DNA from: an uncultured Nitrospirales bacterium
GTDB lineage: Bacteria > Nitrospirota > Nitrospiria > Nitrospirales > UBA8639
Direction of reading: 5' to 3'
DNA: 64,000 bases
Assembly (NCBI GenBank): GCA_958295805.1
Contig: OY282373.1
Location: forward strand, 2,141,001-2,205,000
Under the pieces are notes generated by a model. It was given only the letters and a program-made list of their open reading frames with translations, ran no database searches and was not told where the DNA came from. Shown piece after piece: positions 9,786 to 18,179 of the stretch; the stretch's first letter is position 1; each line of letters begins with the position of its first letter. Position numbers and translations under genes: made by a program.

Positions 9786-10639
9786 AACAGAAGCTGCTGC
9801 TCGGGATCGTCGGGATCATCATCCTGCTGTTCATGCTGGGCGCGTCGCCGTTCTTTATTCTGGATTTAACGCAAACGGCCATCGTGGTCCAACTGGGCGA
9901 ACCCAAGCGCACCCTGACGGAACCGGGACTGAAGTTCAAAAAACCCGTGTTTGAAGAAGTGACCTACTTCGATAAACGGTTGCTGGATTACGACGTGCCC
10001 GCCCGTGAAGTCATTACCCAGGATAAGAAAACGATCCTGATCGATAATTTTGCCAAATGGCGCATCGTGGACGCCCTGATGGTCTACAAGGCGTTTCAAA
10101 CCCAACGGGGCGCGCTGCAACGGTTGGACGACATTATCTATTCGGAGCTGCGCGTGGAACTCGGTCGGCATGAACTCTCGGAAATCGTCTCGGCGAACCG
10201 CCTGTTAATCATGTCCGAGGTCGCCAAACGAGCCAACACCAAAGCTTCGAAATACGGCTTGGAAGTGCTGGACGTGCGAATTAAACGAGCCGACCTGCCG
10301 GAACAGAACGCGAAGGCCGTGTTCGACCGGATGCAGGCGGAACGGGAACGCATCGCCAAACAGTACAAAGCCGAAGGCGCGGAAGAAGCCCAGAAGATTC
10401 GGTCGGAAGCGGAAAAGGATCGGTCCATTCTTTTAGCCGACGCCTACAAAACTTCCCAGGAAATCCGTGGCGAAGGTGAAGCGAAGGCCTTTAAGATTTA
10501 CGCCGACGCGTATCGCCAGGACCCGAAGTTCTTTGAATTCATCCGGTCCATGGAAGCGTACAAGAAAACGTTTGCCGACAGGACGACCATGGTCCTGAGT
10601 CCCGATTCTGAATTTTTGCGATTCCTGAAGAAACGCTGA
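9782..10639 (+). CDS. hflC: HflC, membrane band-7/SPFH protein
   Basis: Partner of HflK in the FtsH-regulating complex. The 285 residues start with a membrane anchor at about 4-26, followed by the SPFH domain (DLTQTAIVVQLGEPKRTL, VPAREVITQDKK) and the charged helix AEGAEEAQKIRSEAEKDR typical of the family. The length is normal. It begins inside the last codons of hflK. No convincing terminator is seen downstream before the pentapeptide gene 77 bp away. Confidence 0.95.
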   Translation: MKQKLLLGIVGIIILLFMLGASPFFILDLTQTAIVVQLGEPKRTLTEPGLKFKKPVFEEVTYFDKRLLDYDVPAREVITQDKKTILIDNFAKWRIVDALMVYKAFQTQRGALQRLDDIIYSELRVELGRHELSEIVSANRLLIMSEVAKRANTKASKYGLEVLDVRIKRADLPEQNAKAVFDRMQAERERIAKQYKAEGAEEAQKIRSEAEKDRSILLADAYKTSQEIRGEGEAKAFKIYADAYRQDPKFFEFIRSMEAYKKTFADRTTMVLSPDSEFLRFLKKR

Positions 10640-10716
10640 TCTCTCTTCCTCTGCGTCCGTCACGAACAACCGGCTCACTTCCGTGATTCCGGCCGACGGT
10701 CGCCCCCCTTCCCCTC

Positions 10717-11373
10717 ATGGCCAATCCCGAACACGTGGCTCTGTTGCTGAAAGGATTGGAGGTCTGGAATAAGTTCCGACGCACCCAGCCGGACGTGCGC
10801 CCTGATCTTCGAGGGGCGGACCTTTCGGGTTATGATTTCACAAGAATGGACTTGAGCCGGTGCGACCTGCGCCAGGCGGATTTGTCCGACGCCTATTTGT
10901 TTCAAGCTACTCTGGAAGAGGCGGATCTGACCGACGCCACCCTGACCGAAGCTGACGTGATTGAAGCAAACGTCATCAAGGCCGTCCTGGTCAACGCCAC
11001 CATGGTCATGGCTGATTTTTCAGGAACGGGCATGGTGCGGGCGAATCTCGCCGGCGCGGATTTGACCAAGGCCAACCTCACTCGGACCGCGTTGCCGTGG
11101 GGAAATTTACAGGGGTGCCGGTTGATCCACGCCACCTTGAAGATGGCCGACCTGCGGGAAGCGAATCTCACGGACGCCAACTTGTCCGACGCCAACCTGC
11201 AAGATGCGTCGCTGACCGGAACCATTTTTCGCCGGGCGAATCTCGAAGGCGCCACGCACGTCTCAACGGCGTTACTCGGGAAAGCCAACACGCTCGCGCA
11301 GGCCAGACTGGCTCCGGCCATCCACGAAGCAATTACCCAGTGTCATCCTCACCTTCTTCGTGACTCTTCGTGA
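10717..11373 (+). CDS. Pentapeptide-repeat protein
   Basis: The 218 residues contain about thirty A(D/N)LXX pentapeptides from residue 27 to about 190 (DLRGADLSGYDF, ADLRQADLSDA-like runs, ANLTDANLSDANLQDA). Such repeats fold as a right-handed quadrilateral beta-helix. The N-terminal 25 residues (EHVALLLKGLEVWNKFR) form a helix found in other members of this kind. The function of this family is mostly unknown; a DNA-mimic role like that of Qnr/MfpA is possible but not indicated. The 3' end overlaps the convergent GTPase gene by 25 bp. Confidence 0.85.
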   Translation: MANPEHVALLLKGLEVWNKFRRTQPDVRPDLRGADLSGYDFTRMDLSRCDLRQADLSDAYLFQATLEEADLTDATLTEADVIEANVIKAVLVNATMVMADFSGTGMVRANLAGADLTKANLTRTALPWGNLQGCRLIHATLKMADLREANLTDANLSDANLQDASLTGTIFRRANLEGATHVSTALLGKANTLAQARLAPAIHEAITQCHPHLLRDSS

Positions 11374-12314
11374 CTGCGGCGGATGAGGACGATGCGCCCA
11401 AGGAGATGAGCGGGAGGGGTGACGGTGGGTTCGATGACGTCGACTCTGGAGCCAACGCCTTGAACCAGGCGAAGGCCTTCGGCGGTTTGCACGAACCCTT
11501 TGGCTCTGAGCGTCTGACGCGACGTGATCTGGTGGATGAGGGTTTCGGAGGCAATTCCACGGGGAACGACGAATTCTTCCGTTTCAAACGCCTCATGCGT
11601 ATGTGGACCGTGATGCGATTGCGTGCGCGTGCGCTTCGGCAGGGCCTCGGGGTCAGGGGGAAAGAGTGCCAGCGGACTGACGTTGGCGTTCACGGCCCGT
11701 ATGATGGGAGTCCCCGGCGCCAGATTCTTCACCACTGCATGGACTCGATCCAGTTGATCGGCGTCAATGAGGTCGATTTTGTTGAGGATCAGCAAGTCCG
11801 CGGACGACGCCTGCTGCTCAACGGTGCCTTCCAGGTCACGGCCTTCAGCCACCTGCTCGGCGTTCACCACGACGGCCGACACACAATCGCCAACCCACTC
11901 GGACACCGGTTCTCGCCAGAAATTCAGCAACGTGTCAAAGGGCAAGGCCACGCCGGACGTTTCGACGATGACGCGATCGGGATGAACCTCTTCCCGAATC
12001 CGTTGCAGGGTCGTCACGAGTTCATCGGAAAGTTTGCAGCAGACGCACCCTCCTTCCAATTCCACGTAATTTCGACCGGCCTGGTTTCCTAACAGGGCTT
12101 GATCGATCCCCAATTCGCCGAATTCATTGGACACCACGGCGATACGTGTGCCTTGCGTCCGGGCCTCTGCCAACAGGTGCCGCACGAGGGTGGTTTTCCC
12201 CGAGCCTAAAAATCCCGAGACCACCAGCGCGGGAACGCCGCCCACGGGAGTGGAGGGTGCATCCTTTCTGCTTCCGTGTTCACGTGATGAGGAAAAATTG
12301 TCTTGGGACGTCAT
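11349..12314 (-). CDS. CobW/COG0523-family GTPase (putative metallochaperone)
   Basis: A G3E-class P-loop GTPase of 321 residues. Seen: Walker A GFLGSGKTTL at about residue 34, the family metal-binding motif GGCVCCKLSDEL at about 85-96 (CxCC), and the G4 motif ILNKIDLID. A His-rich stretch (HHGPHTHEAF) precedes the C-terminal CobW_C domain. COG0523 proteins deliver Zn, Co or Ni to target enzymes; the substrate here cannot be told from sequence. The gene is monocistronic and convergent with the pentapeptide gene. Confidence 0.88.
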   Translation of the reverse strand: MTSQDNFSSSREHGSRKDAPSTPVGGVPALVVSGFLGSGKTTLVRHLLAEARTQGTRIAVVSNEFGELGIDQALLGNQAGRNYVELEGGCVCCKLSDELVTTLQRIREEVHPDRVIVETSGVALPFDTLLNFWREPVSEWVGDCVSAVVVNAEQVAEGRDLEGTVEQQASSADLLILNKIDLIDADQLDRVHAVVKNLAPGTPIIRAVNANVSPLALFPPDPEALPKRTRTQSHHGPHTHEAFETEEFVVPRGIASETLIHQITSRQTLRAKGFVQTAEGLRLVQGVGSRVDVIEPTVTPPAHLLGRIVLIRRSHEESRRR

Positions 12315-12367
12315 CTCAACTCTTCTCTAGGTGTTCACTGATTCGTTGGGCGGCCGTTGAGAATTCC

Positions 12368-12391
12368 GGCGCCATGAGATGGCGCCCTACG
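12368..12391 (+). repeat. REP-like hairpin, ATGAGAT-loop family
   Basis: GGCGCCATGAGATGGCGCC followed by CTACG. It belongs to the same family as the copies at 8053-8403 and 34259: the stem bases differ but compensate, while the AT-GAG-AT core and the CTACG tail are kept. Confidence 0.75.
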
Positions 12392-12438
12392 CTTCTCCTA
12401 CCGCGTCCGCGAGGGCAGGCTCCAGCCCTCTCTTAATG

Positions 12439-12479
12439 AGACCTTTGCAAAATTCCCCCTCTCCCCTGGCGGGAGAGGG
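12439..12479. repeat. MITE-end sequence fused to a Y-type REP palindrome
   Basis: AGACCTTTGCAAAATTCCCC is one end of the element seen complete at 16897 and 27396. It runs directly into the palindrome CCCTCTCCCCTGGCGGGAG. Further copies of this palindrome stand at 12787, 12939 and 13167. Confidence 0.6.
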
Positions 12480-12531
12480 AAGAATTGGTGCCGCGTTGAC
12501 AAGCACGGGTGGGGTTGATGAAAATGCCTTC

Positions 12532-12723
12532 ATGAACGCGCCTTCGCCAACGTCATCGGATATGCCGTCCGAAGGCGACCTTCCCGACCGTCAATGTACC
12601 TGGTGCCGCGTCACGATGCAGAAGCGACTCGTGGCCGACGGACGCTTTCTTCATTACACCTGCCCGCAGTGTATTTTTCAACAGACCCGAAAACGAGAAG
12701 CCGCGACTGACTTCTCTTCTTGA
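12532..12723 (+). CDS. Small zinc-ribbon protein
   Basis: The 63-residue product has two Cys pairs, CTWCRVTM and CPQCIFQQ, spaced about 20 residues apart with a His between them, as in a treble-clef or zinc-ribbon knuckle. ATG 12532 is preferred, because an upstream in-frame extension would translate a REP palindrome. The function is unknown. The last ~18 codons are repeated downstream at 12821. Confidence 0.6.
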   Translation: MNAPSPTSSDMPSEGDLPDRQCTWCRVTMQKRLVADGRFLHYTCPQCIFQQTRKREAATDFSS

Positions 12724-12962
12724 GCGTGCTTTCTTCCACCACGACGTCAATCCGTTTCATCCCCTCTCCCCTGACAAGGCCTCCTCCCTCTCCCCTGGCG
12801 GGAGAGGGAAGAATTAGTGCAGTGTATTTTTCAACAGACCCGAAAACGAGAAGCCGCGACTGGGTTTTCTTCTTGAGCGTGTTTTCTTATACCACGACGT
12901 CAATCCGTTTCATCTCCTCTCCCTTGTCAAGGCATTCTCCCTCTCCCCTGGCGGGAGAGGGG
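12667..12962. repeat. 154-bp tandem duplication including the 3' end of the zinc-ribbon gene
   Basis: 12667-12820 is repeated, with few changes, from 12821 to about 12962. Each copy holds the gene's 3' end (CAGTGTATTTTTCAAC onward), a spacer, and the palindrome CCCTCTCCCCTGGCGGGAG. The second copy is not a functional gene; it has only the C-terminal end. Confidence 0.85.
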
Positions 12963-12976
12963 CGGGGTGAGGGGGA

Positions 12977-13147
12977 TTAAGTCGCCCGCCCCAACGACAC
13001 TTGTCGACGAAATTTGCACTTTGCCAGTTGGCGGCTTCGTAGAAGTCCCCATAGTTTTTTTTCGGCGTCGGTGGCTTGGTGTCTCAGGTGCCGGGCTTTG
13101 GCGGTAGGGTTTGACATTGGTTTGCCTTGCCTTTGGTCCGCCATCAT
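12977..13147 (-). pseudogene. Truncated DUF559 (Vsr-like endonuclease fold) gene
   Basis: An open frame of 56 codons from ATG 13147 encodes ARHLRHQATDAEKKLWGLLR and KFRRQ, the conserved N-terminal third of DUF559 proteins (about 120 residues, PD-(D/E)XK fold). The frame then meets TAA next to a REP palindrome. The catalytic part is missing, so this is read as a remnant. Confidence 0.6.
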
Positions 13148-13166
13148 CTCTCCCCCCTCACCCTGA

Positions 13167-13189
13167 CCCTCTCCCGCCAGGGGAGAGGG
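13167..13189. repeat. REP palindrome (CCCTCTCCCGCCAGGGGAG type)
   Basis: Inverted repeat in the gap 13148-13275, followed by AGAATTGGTG, as after the copies at 12457 and (with one change) 12787. The rest of this gap holds nothing recognisable. Confidence 0.65.
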
Positions 13190-13275
13190 AAGAATTGGTG
13201 GCGACTACATTCACAAACGAAGGGCCATAGCATGGGAACCCACTCTCCCCCGGAGAGGGAAGAATGAATGAGAAT

Positions 13276-14502
13276 CTAAAACAGGTTTGACACGATTCGG
13301 GTTCCGCCTACCCACGTTCCGATTATGCTGCCGATGGTGGGAAACACGAAGGCTAGAAATACTCGTAACAGGCGGCTTTGCCACCAGCGACGGGGGACGG
13401 CAATATCCTCGGCAACGGTTTGAAATTCTCGCACGAGCGGGGGTTGAACGTAGGCTTGGACGAACGCCGTGACGTATCCCACGCCGATGACCGGCGTCAG
13501 GCTGGTAAACGGCGCACCGGCCACGGCCGCCAGAATGGTGAAGGGGTGGGCCCACGCCAGGAGTGCCCCCAACCCACTGGGCACGCCGTTGGCCATCATC
13601 CAGAAGAGGGCATTGTCTCCGGCCGCTGCCGCTCCTTTTTGATAGCCGATCGCGGCAATCGAGCCGACAATCACCGCCGGAATGCACCATCCCACCCATT
13701 TCCACGCGCGGGACATGGGTGGAATCACGTCCAAGGTCTCAAGTCGGCTCCTCCGGTCACTCTGAAGAATGGCCTTCATCCCTTCCACGTGTCCGGTTCC
13801 CACCACGGAGACAATGGTTTTTCCTTGGGCCTGCAATGTTTTTTCTGCCAGATAGTGGTCTCGCTCATCAATCAGCACGGTTTTCAGCGTCGGCACTTCT
13901 TTGCCGAATTCCTGCATCATCTCCGACAAGACGTCCCGTTGTTTCAAATTCTGGATGGATTCTTTGGTGACGGGCGTGGTGTCGAAGACGCTCAACAGAA
14001 GCGACGACAGCAGGAGACTTTTTTTCAAAAACGGGGTGGAACGCCACGCCCGCCGCATGGTGACGCGAATGTCCCTGTCACAGAGGACGATCGGAACGTC
14101 GTGTTCTCCGGCCACGGTGACGGCTTCCAGCATTTCCGTGCCCGGCAGGACGCCAAGCTGATTGCCTAAACGCTTTTGATAGGAGGCTAACAGGAGATTG
14201 GCCAACAAGGTGCTGAGCTGTTTTTTTCTGATCACGTCCTTGAGGTCGAGCGATTCCCATTTGTGTTGCTGAGACAAGGCTTCATATCGGCGGGCGTCCA
14301 GTTCAACGCACACGGCATCGGGACGTTCCGCTTCGATGACGGCACGGACCAGGTCGGCAGACTCTCGTGACACGTGAACCGTCCCGACCAGGATAATGGT
14401 TTTGTCCGCAACGGTGAGGACGTGTACGTCCGGAGACGTTCTTACGTTCATGGGAGCGGTTTTTTGGAAAGAGTGAGGTTCCGGGACGTCAATGGAATTC
14501 AT
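13276..14502 (-). CDS. TraB/PrgY-family membrane protein
   Basis: The 408 residues divide into an N-terminal TraB domain and a membrane C-terminus. Seen: ILVGTVHVSRESADL, CVELDARRYEAL and VVGTGHVEGM, the conserved GxxH and R motifs shared with TIKI/GumN proteins, a putative metalloprotease fold. About four hydrophobic segments follow residue 262. In Enterococcus, TraB relatives shut down pheromone activity; in other bacteria the role is unknown. ATG 14451 (NVRTSPDVHVL) is a possible shorter start. Monocistronic and flanked by REP clusters on both sides. Confidence 0.8.
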   Translation of the reverse strand: MNSIDVPEPHSFQKTAPMNVRTSPDVHVLTVADKTIILVGTVHVSRESADLVRAVIEAERPDAVCVELDARRYEALSQQHKWESLDLKDVIRKKQLSTLLANLLLASYQKRLGNQLGVLPGTEMLEAVTVAGEHDVPIVLCDRDIRVTMRRAWRSTPFLKKSLLLSSLLLSVFDTTPVTKESIQNLKQRDVLSEMMQEFGKEVPTLKTVLIDERDHYLAEKTLQAQGKTIVSVVGTGHVEGMKAILQSDRRSRLETLDVIPPMSRAWKWVGWCIPAVIVGSIAAIGYQKGAAAAGDNALFWMMANGVPSGLGALLAWAHPFTILAAVAGAPFTSLTPVIGVGYVTAFVQAYVQPPLVREFQTVAEDIAVPRRWWQSRLLRVFLAFVFPTIGSIIGTWVGGTRIVSNLF

Positions 14503-14518
14503 GGATTTTTCGCTACTT

Positions 14519-14676
14519 TCCCCCTCACCCCGGCCCTCTCCCGCGAGGGGAGAGGGAGTTCCGCGGCATTTTCCCGCGGGGAGAGGGAGTCTACTCAGTT
14601 ACGTCCCCCCCCCACCGGTCCCCCTCACCCCGGCCCTCTCCCGGAGGGAGAGGGAGTTCCGCGGGGAGAGGGAGGG
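14519..14676. repeat. Cluster of REP palindromes
   Basis: Two copies of the CCCCTCACCCCGGCCCTCTC type, at 14519-14558 and 14620-14658, each followed by GAGTTCCGCGG, with partial copies between and after them. This fills the 175-bp gap between two minus-strand genes. Such palindromes can act as transcription stops or mRNA stabilisers. Confidence 0.8.
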
Positions 14677-14677
14677 T

Positions 14678-14998
14678 TTACAAATCCAGCATGTAGGTTA
14701 CGTTGTCGCCACCGAAGGCCTTGACCTTGCCTTCAATCATCTTTTCTTTTTGACTGTAGACCCGCACCGTGACGTCTTGAAGCCCCGTCCATGCCTTCAT
14801 CTGCTGCATCAACGTCAGCACGATCTTTCGTCCACGATCCCGGTCCACGGCCAAGCGCGTATACAAGGCTTCGGAGACGTGAAGCTGCAAGAGGTCTCCT
14901 TTCACGAACAGGGCTTCCACGTCCGGGGTCGGCCCTAATTGAGTGCGGATGCGCTCGGCAATCTGTTCGTCCGTCAGGTTTTGTTCCACGTCGTGCAC
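14678..14998 (-). CDS. Small conserved-looking protein, unknown function
   Basis: GTG 14998 is chosen because GGAGGG stands 4-5 bp upstream; a longer frame to 15106 would overlap pepP. The 106-residue product is acidic and hydrophilic (DEQIAERIRTQLGPTPDVEA at the N-terminus; TVRVYSQKEKMIEGKVKAFG near the end). No domain is recognised. It follows pepP by 16 bp and is probably in the same transcript. Confidence 0.65.
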   Translation of the reverse strand: MHDVEQNLTDEQIAERIRTQLGPTPDVEALFVKGDLLQLHVSEALYTRLAVDRDRGRKIVLTLMQQMKAWTGLQDVTVRVYSQKEKMIEGKVKAFGGDNVTYMLDL

Positions 14999-15014
14999 GT
15001 CCCTCCGTGACGGG

Positions 15015-16787
15015 TCAGGTTTCGGACAGGGGTTCAGTGGCCCGGTGCACCCACTCGGCCGTGGCGTCGTCAACCAGAGGACCGATGGTGTCCCGTACCC
15101 GGGCATGATAGGCGTTGAGCCACTCGCGTTCGGCGGCGTTCAAGACGGTAACGTCAATCAGCGAGGCGTCAAACGGCACGAGCGTGATCGTCTCGAACGC
15201 GAGCCATTCCTTGTTCCGGTTCCACGGGATGACCACCACGAGGTTTTCCAGGCGGATGCCGTATTCTCCGGCTTTGTAATAGGCGGGTTCGTTGGAAATG
15301 ACCATTCCAGGCTGCAACGCGATTGAACCGGATCTCGAAATACGCTGCGGCCCTTCGTGGACGCTCAAGTAACTCCCCACCCCGTGCCCGGTCCCGTGCG
15401 CATAATCCAAGCCCACGTCCCACAGCGGTCGCCGGGCGAGCACGTCGAGTTGGGTGCCGGTCGTTCCCGCGGGAAAGACGGCCGTGGCCAAGTCAACGTG
15501 GCCTTTGAGGACGCGAGTATAGCGATCCCGCTGTTCCGACGTCGGTGAACCCACGGCAATCGTCCTGGTAATATCGGTCGTGCCGTCCAGATACTGTCCG
15601 CCGGAATCCACCAGATACAGGTGTCCCGGTTCAAGCAGGCGATGATGCGCTTGGGTGGCTCTGTAATGGACGATCGCGCCGTTCGGCCCAGCCGCGGAAA
15701 TCGTTGGAAAACTCACGTCTCGACAGCGTGCTTGCCGTCGCCGACAGTCGTCAAGATACGATTGCGCATCCAGTTCGGAGAGCGTTCCCTTGTGCGCTTC
15801 CTGATTCACCCAGGCGAGAAATCGACACACCGCGGCCCCGTCTCTCTTGTGCGCGGCTCGCGTTCCATTGATCTCCACGGCGTTTTTGCAGGCTTTCGGC
15901 AACACGCACGGGTCTTCTCCTTCGATCACGCGGGCGCCTGCTTTCGTCAGCCGTTCAGGGATCCAACTTGCCGTCCGCTTCGGATCGCACGACACTCGCG
16001 CACCGGCTTTTCCCAACTGCACCAAGACCTCCTTGAATTCGAGCATCGGACGAATCTGTACGGCCGATCCCAGATGAGACGCCAAGGGTTGCGAAATTTT
16101 GTGCTCGTCGAGAAAGAGGGACGCGGTGCCGTCACGACGAAGCAGGGCAAATCCAAGTGGGACGGGAGTGTGCTCAACGTCGCCGCCACGAACGTTCAAG
16201 AGCCAGGCAATGGAGTCCGAAGCCGCCAACACGGCAACCTCAACCTCATCCCGCTGCAAGGTCAGGGCAATCTCGTGCCGTTTGGCCTCGGATGACTTGC
16301 CGGCATAGGCCAAGTCATGGGGGACTACGAGCGAGGCGGGTGGGTCGGGACGGTCAACCCATACTGCGTCAATCGGATTCGGTTCACACGGAATCAAGGC
16401 CGCCTTGGTTCCGGCGCACGCCTCCGTCAATTGTTTGAGGTTTTCAGGCGTGTGCAGCCAGGGGTCATACCCCAGTCGGTCGCCGGGTTGCAGAATGCCG
16501 GACAGCCAGGAATGGACGGATTCTTCGGACAGATGCCGCGGCTCAAACGCCCGGAGATCAACTTGGTCACGGACTTGCAGCGTATATCGTCCATCCACGA
16601 AGATGGTTGCGTGATCCGATAACACGACGGCCGTTCCCGCGGACCCGGTAAACCCCGTCAGCCAGGTCAATCGTCTGGCACACGCGGGCAGATATTCGTT
16701 CTGATATTCGTCGGCGTGCGGAATGATGAATCCGGTCAGCCCTCTCCGACTCAGTTCAGCGCGAACAGCTTGTACGCGTTCCCACAC
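15015..16787 (-). CDS. pepP: Xaa-Pro aminopeptidase (M24B, XPNPEP1-like)
   Basis: Cleaves an N-terminal residue before proline; cytosolic metalloenzyme. The 590 residues follow the long three-domain form. Two creatinase-like N-terminal domains (GFIIPHADEYQNEYLP, RLTWLTGFTGSAG) precede the catalytic pita-bread domain. Metal ligands seen: D in YLVDSGGQY, D in TTDITRT, H in HGTGHGVGSYLSVHEGP, E in ISNEPAYY and E in GIRLENLVVV. The length matches eukaryotic and bacterial aminopeptidase P1 forms (about 590-620). Confidence 0.92.
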   Translation of the reverse strand: MWERVQAVRAELSRRGLTGFIIPHADEYQNEYLPACARRLTWLTGFTGSAGTAVVLSDHATIFVDGRYTLQVRDQVDLRAFEPRHLSEESVHSWLSGILQPGDRLGYDPWLHTPENLKQLTEACAGTKAALIPCEPNPIDAVWVDRPDPPASLVVPHDLAYAGKSSEAKRHEIALTLQRDEVEVAVLAASDSIAWLLNVRGGDVEHTPVPLGFALLRRDGTASLFLDEHKISQPLASHLGSAVQIRPMLEFKEVLVQLGKAGARVSCDPKRTASWIPERLTKAGARVIEGEDPCVLPKACKNAVEINGTRAAHKRDGAAVCRFLAWVNQEAHKGTLSELDAQSYLDDCRRRQARCRDVSFPTISAAGPNGAIVHYRATQAHHRLLEPGHLYLVDSGGQYLDGTTDITRTIAVGSPTSEQRDRYTRVLKGHVDLATAVFPAGTTGTQLDVLARRPLWDVGLDYAHGTGHGVGSYLSVHEGPQRISRSGSIALQPGMVISNEPAYYKAGEYGIRLENLVVVIPWNRNKEWLAFETITLVPFDASLIDVTVLNAAEREWLNAYHARVRDTIGPLVDDATAEWVHRATEPLSET

Positions 16788-16896
16788 TTGTCCTCTCCCC
16801 CACTTGGCTTCCCCTTACAAGAAACTTTTCAAAAATTTCCATTTCTCCCCCTCACCCCCGCGTTCGCGGGGGCAGGTCTAGCCCCATCCTACCAGG

Positions 16897-17046
16897 AGAC
16901 CTTCGCAAAATGTCATTCTGAGCGAAGCGAAGAATCTAAGGGCGCCGTCGTGGACAAGCCTGCACGGGAGATTCTTCCCTTCGAGGCTCAGGGCAGGCGT
17001 CGCTTCGCTCCTCAGAATGACAGAGAAGGGATTTTTGCAAAGGTCT
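16897..17046. mobile_element. MITE-like element, 150 bp, copy A
   Basis: Ends are inverted repeats: AGACCTTCGCAAAA at the left and TTTTTGCAAAGGTCT at the right. Inside are facing copies of TCATTCTGAGCGAAGCGAAG. Copy B at 27396-27547 has the same ends and order. No coding capacity. The rest of the 16788-17259 gap holds a CCCCCGCG/CGCGGGGG hairpin near 16857 and nothing else clear. Confidence 0.6.
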
Positions 17047-17259
17047 ATACAACGGGGAGGAAAAGAAGGAATCCTGCTCCCCTTCCAAGAATCCGTTCTG
17101 ACAAGAGATCTTTTTTACAAAAGCCCGGTCAGTTTAATGACGGCGCCCCGATACTCGCCGGTCAGAGACGGGAATGACCGGTTCTCGATTCCCTGCACGG
17201 GGATGACTGGGTCACGTTATCATCCACCGTCGCCAGGACAGGAACGGCAACCGTGACGA

Positions 17260-18132
17260 TTAACGGCTCAGGGCCGCTTTGACGGTTTCGCCGATTGCAG
17301 CCGGATTTCGGACGACGGTGACTCCCGCGGCTTCGAGCGCCTCCATTTTTTCTTTCGCCGTGCCTTTGCCTCCGGTAATAATCGCCCCCGCGTGCCCCAT
17401 CCGCCGGCCGGGCGGCGCAGTGATGCCCGCAATAAATCCGACGACCGGTTTTGTCATCTCTTCTTTGATAAACGTGGCGGCCGTCTCTTCGGCGTCACCT
17501 CCGATTTCACCGATCATCACCACGGCTTCCGTTTCATCATCCTGCTCAAACATTTGCAGGAGATCAATGTATCCCGTCCCGATGATCGGATCACCGCCGA
17601 TTCCCACGCAGGTGGTTTCTCCAAGCCCAAGGGTGGTCAGTTGGTTGACCGCTTCATAGGTCAGCGTGCCACTCCGGGAGATCACCCCGACTTTTCCTTT
17701 TTTATGGATAAAGCCGGGCATGATGCCGATCTTACACTCATCAGCCGTGATGATCCCGGGACAATTAGGGCCGATGAAGCGCGTTTGCGTGCTTTGTAAC
17801 GCACGTTTCACGCGCACCACGTCGTTGACCGGAATCCCTTCGGTGATGCACACCACCAACCAGATTCCCGCGTTCGCCGCTTCAAGAATGGCGTCGGCCG
17901 CAAACGCCGGCGGGACAAAAATCAGCGAGGTGGTGGCTTCCGTCTGCTTCACGGCGTCATGTACCGTGTGAAAGACCGGAATGCCTTCCACTTCCTGACC
18001 GGCTTTCCCGGGCGTCACGCCCGCCACGATTCGCGTGCCGTAGGCTTGACACTGCGTCGCGTGAAACGACCCTTCTTTCCCCGTGATGCCCTGAACAACC
18101 ACCCGCGTCTCTTTATTCACTAATATGCTCAT
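17260..18132 (-). CDS. sucD: Succinyl-CoA synthetase alpha subunit
   Basis: With SucC it interconverts succinate, CoA and NTP with succinyl-CoA; in the reductive TCA cycle it runs toward succinyl-CoA. The 290 residues hold the CoA-binding Rossmann domain ([34 protein letters not shown]) and the ligase domain with the phosphohistidine in [16 protein letters not shown] (His247). Full length. Start ATG follows AAGGGA. It lies downstream of sucC, the last gene of the aclB-to-sucD run. Confidence 0.96.
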   Translation of the reverse strand: MSILVNKETRVVVQGITGKEGSFHATQCQAYGTRIVAGVTPGKAGQEVEGIPVFHTVHDAVKQTEATTSLIFVPPAFAADAILEAANAGIWLVVCITEGIPVNDVVRVKRALQSTQTRFIGPNCPGIITADECKIGIMPGFIHKKGKVGVISRSGTLTYEAVNQLTTLGLGETTCVGIGGDPIIGTGYIDLLQMFEQDDETEAVVMIGEIGGDAEETAATFIKEEMTKPVVGFIAGITAPPGRRMGHAGAIITGGKGTAKEKMEALEAAGVTVVRNPAAIGETVKAALSR

Positions 18133-18179
18133 CCGGTTTCCCTTTCAGATCGTCCGACGACTCCGCGAAGATTTCTTTT

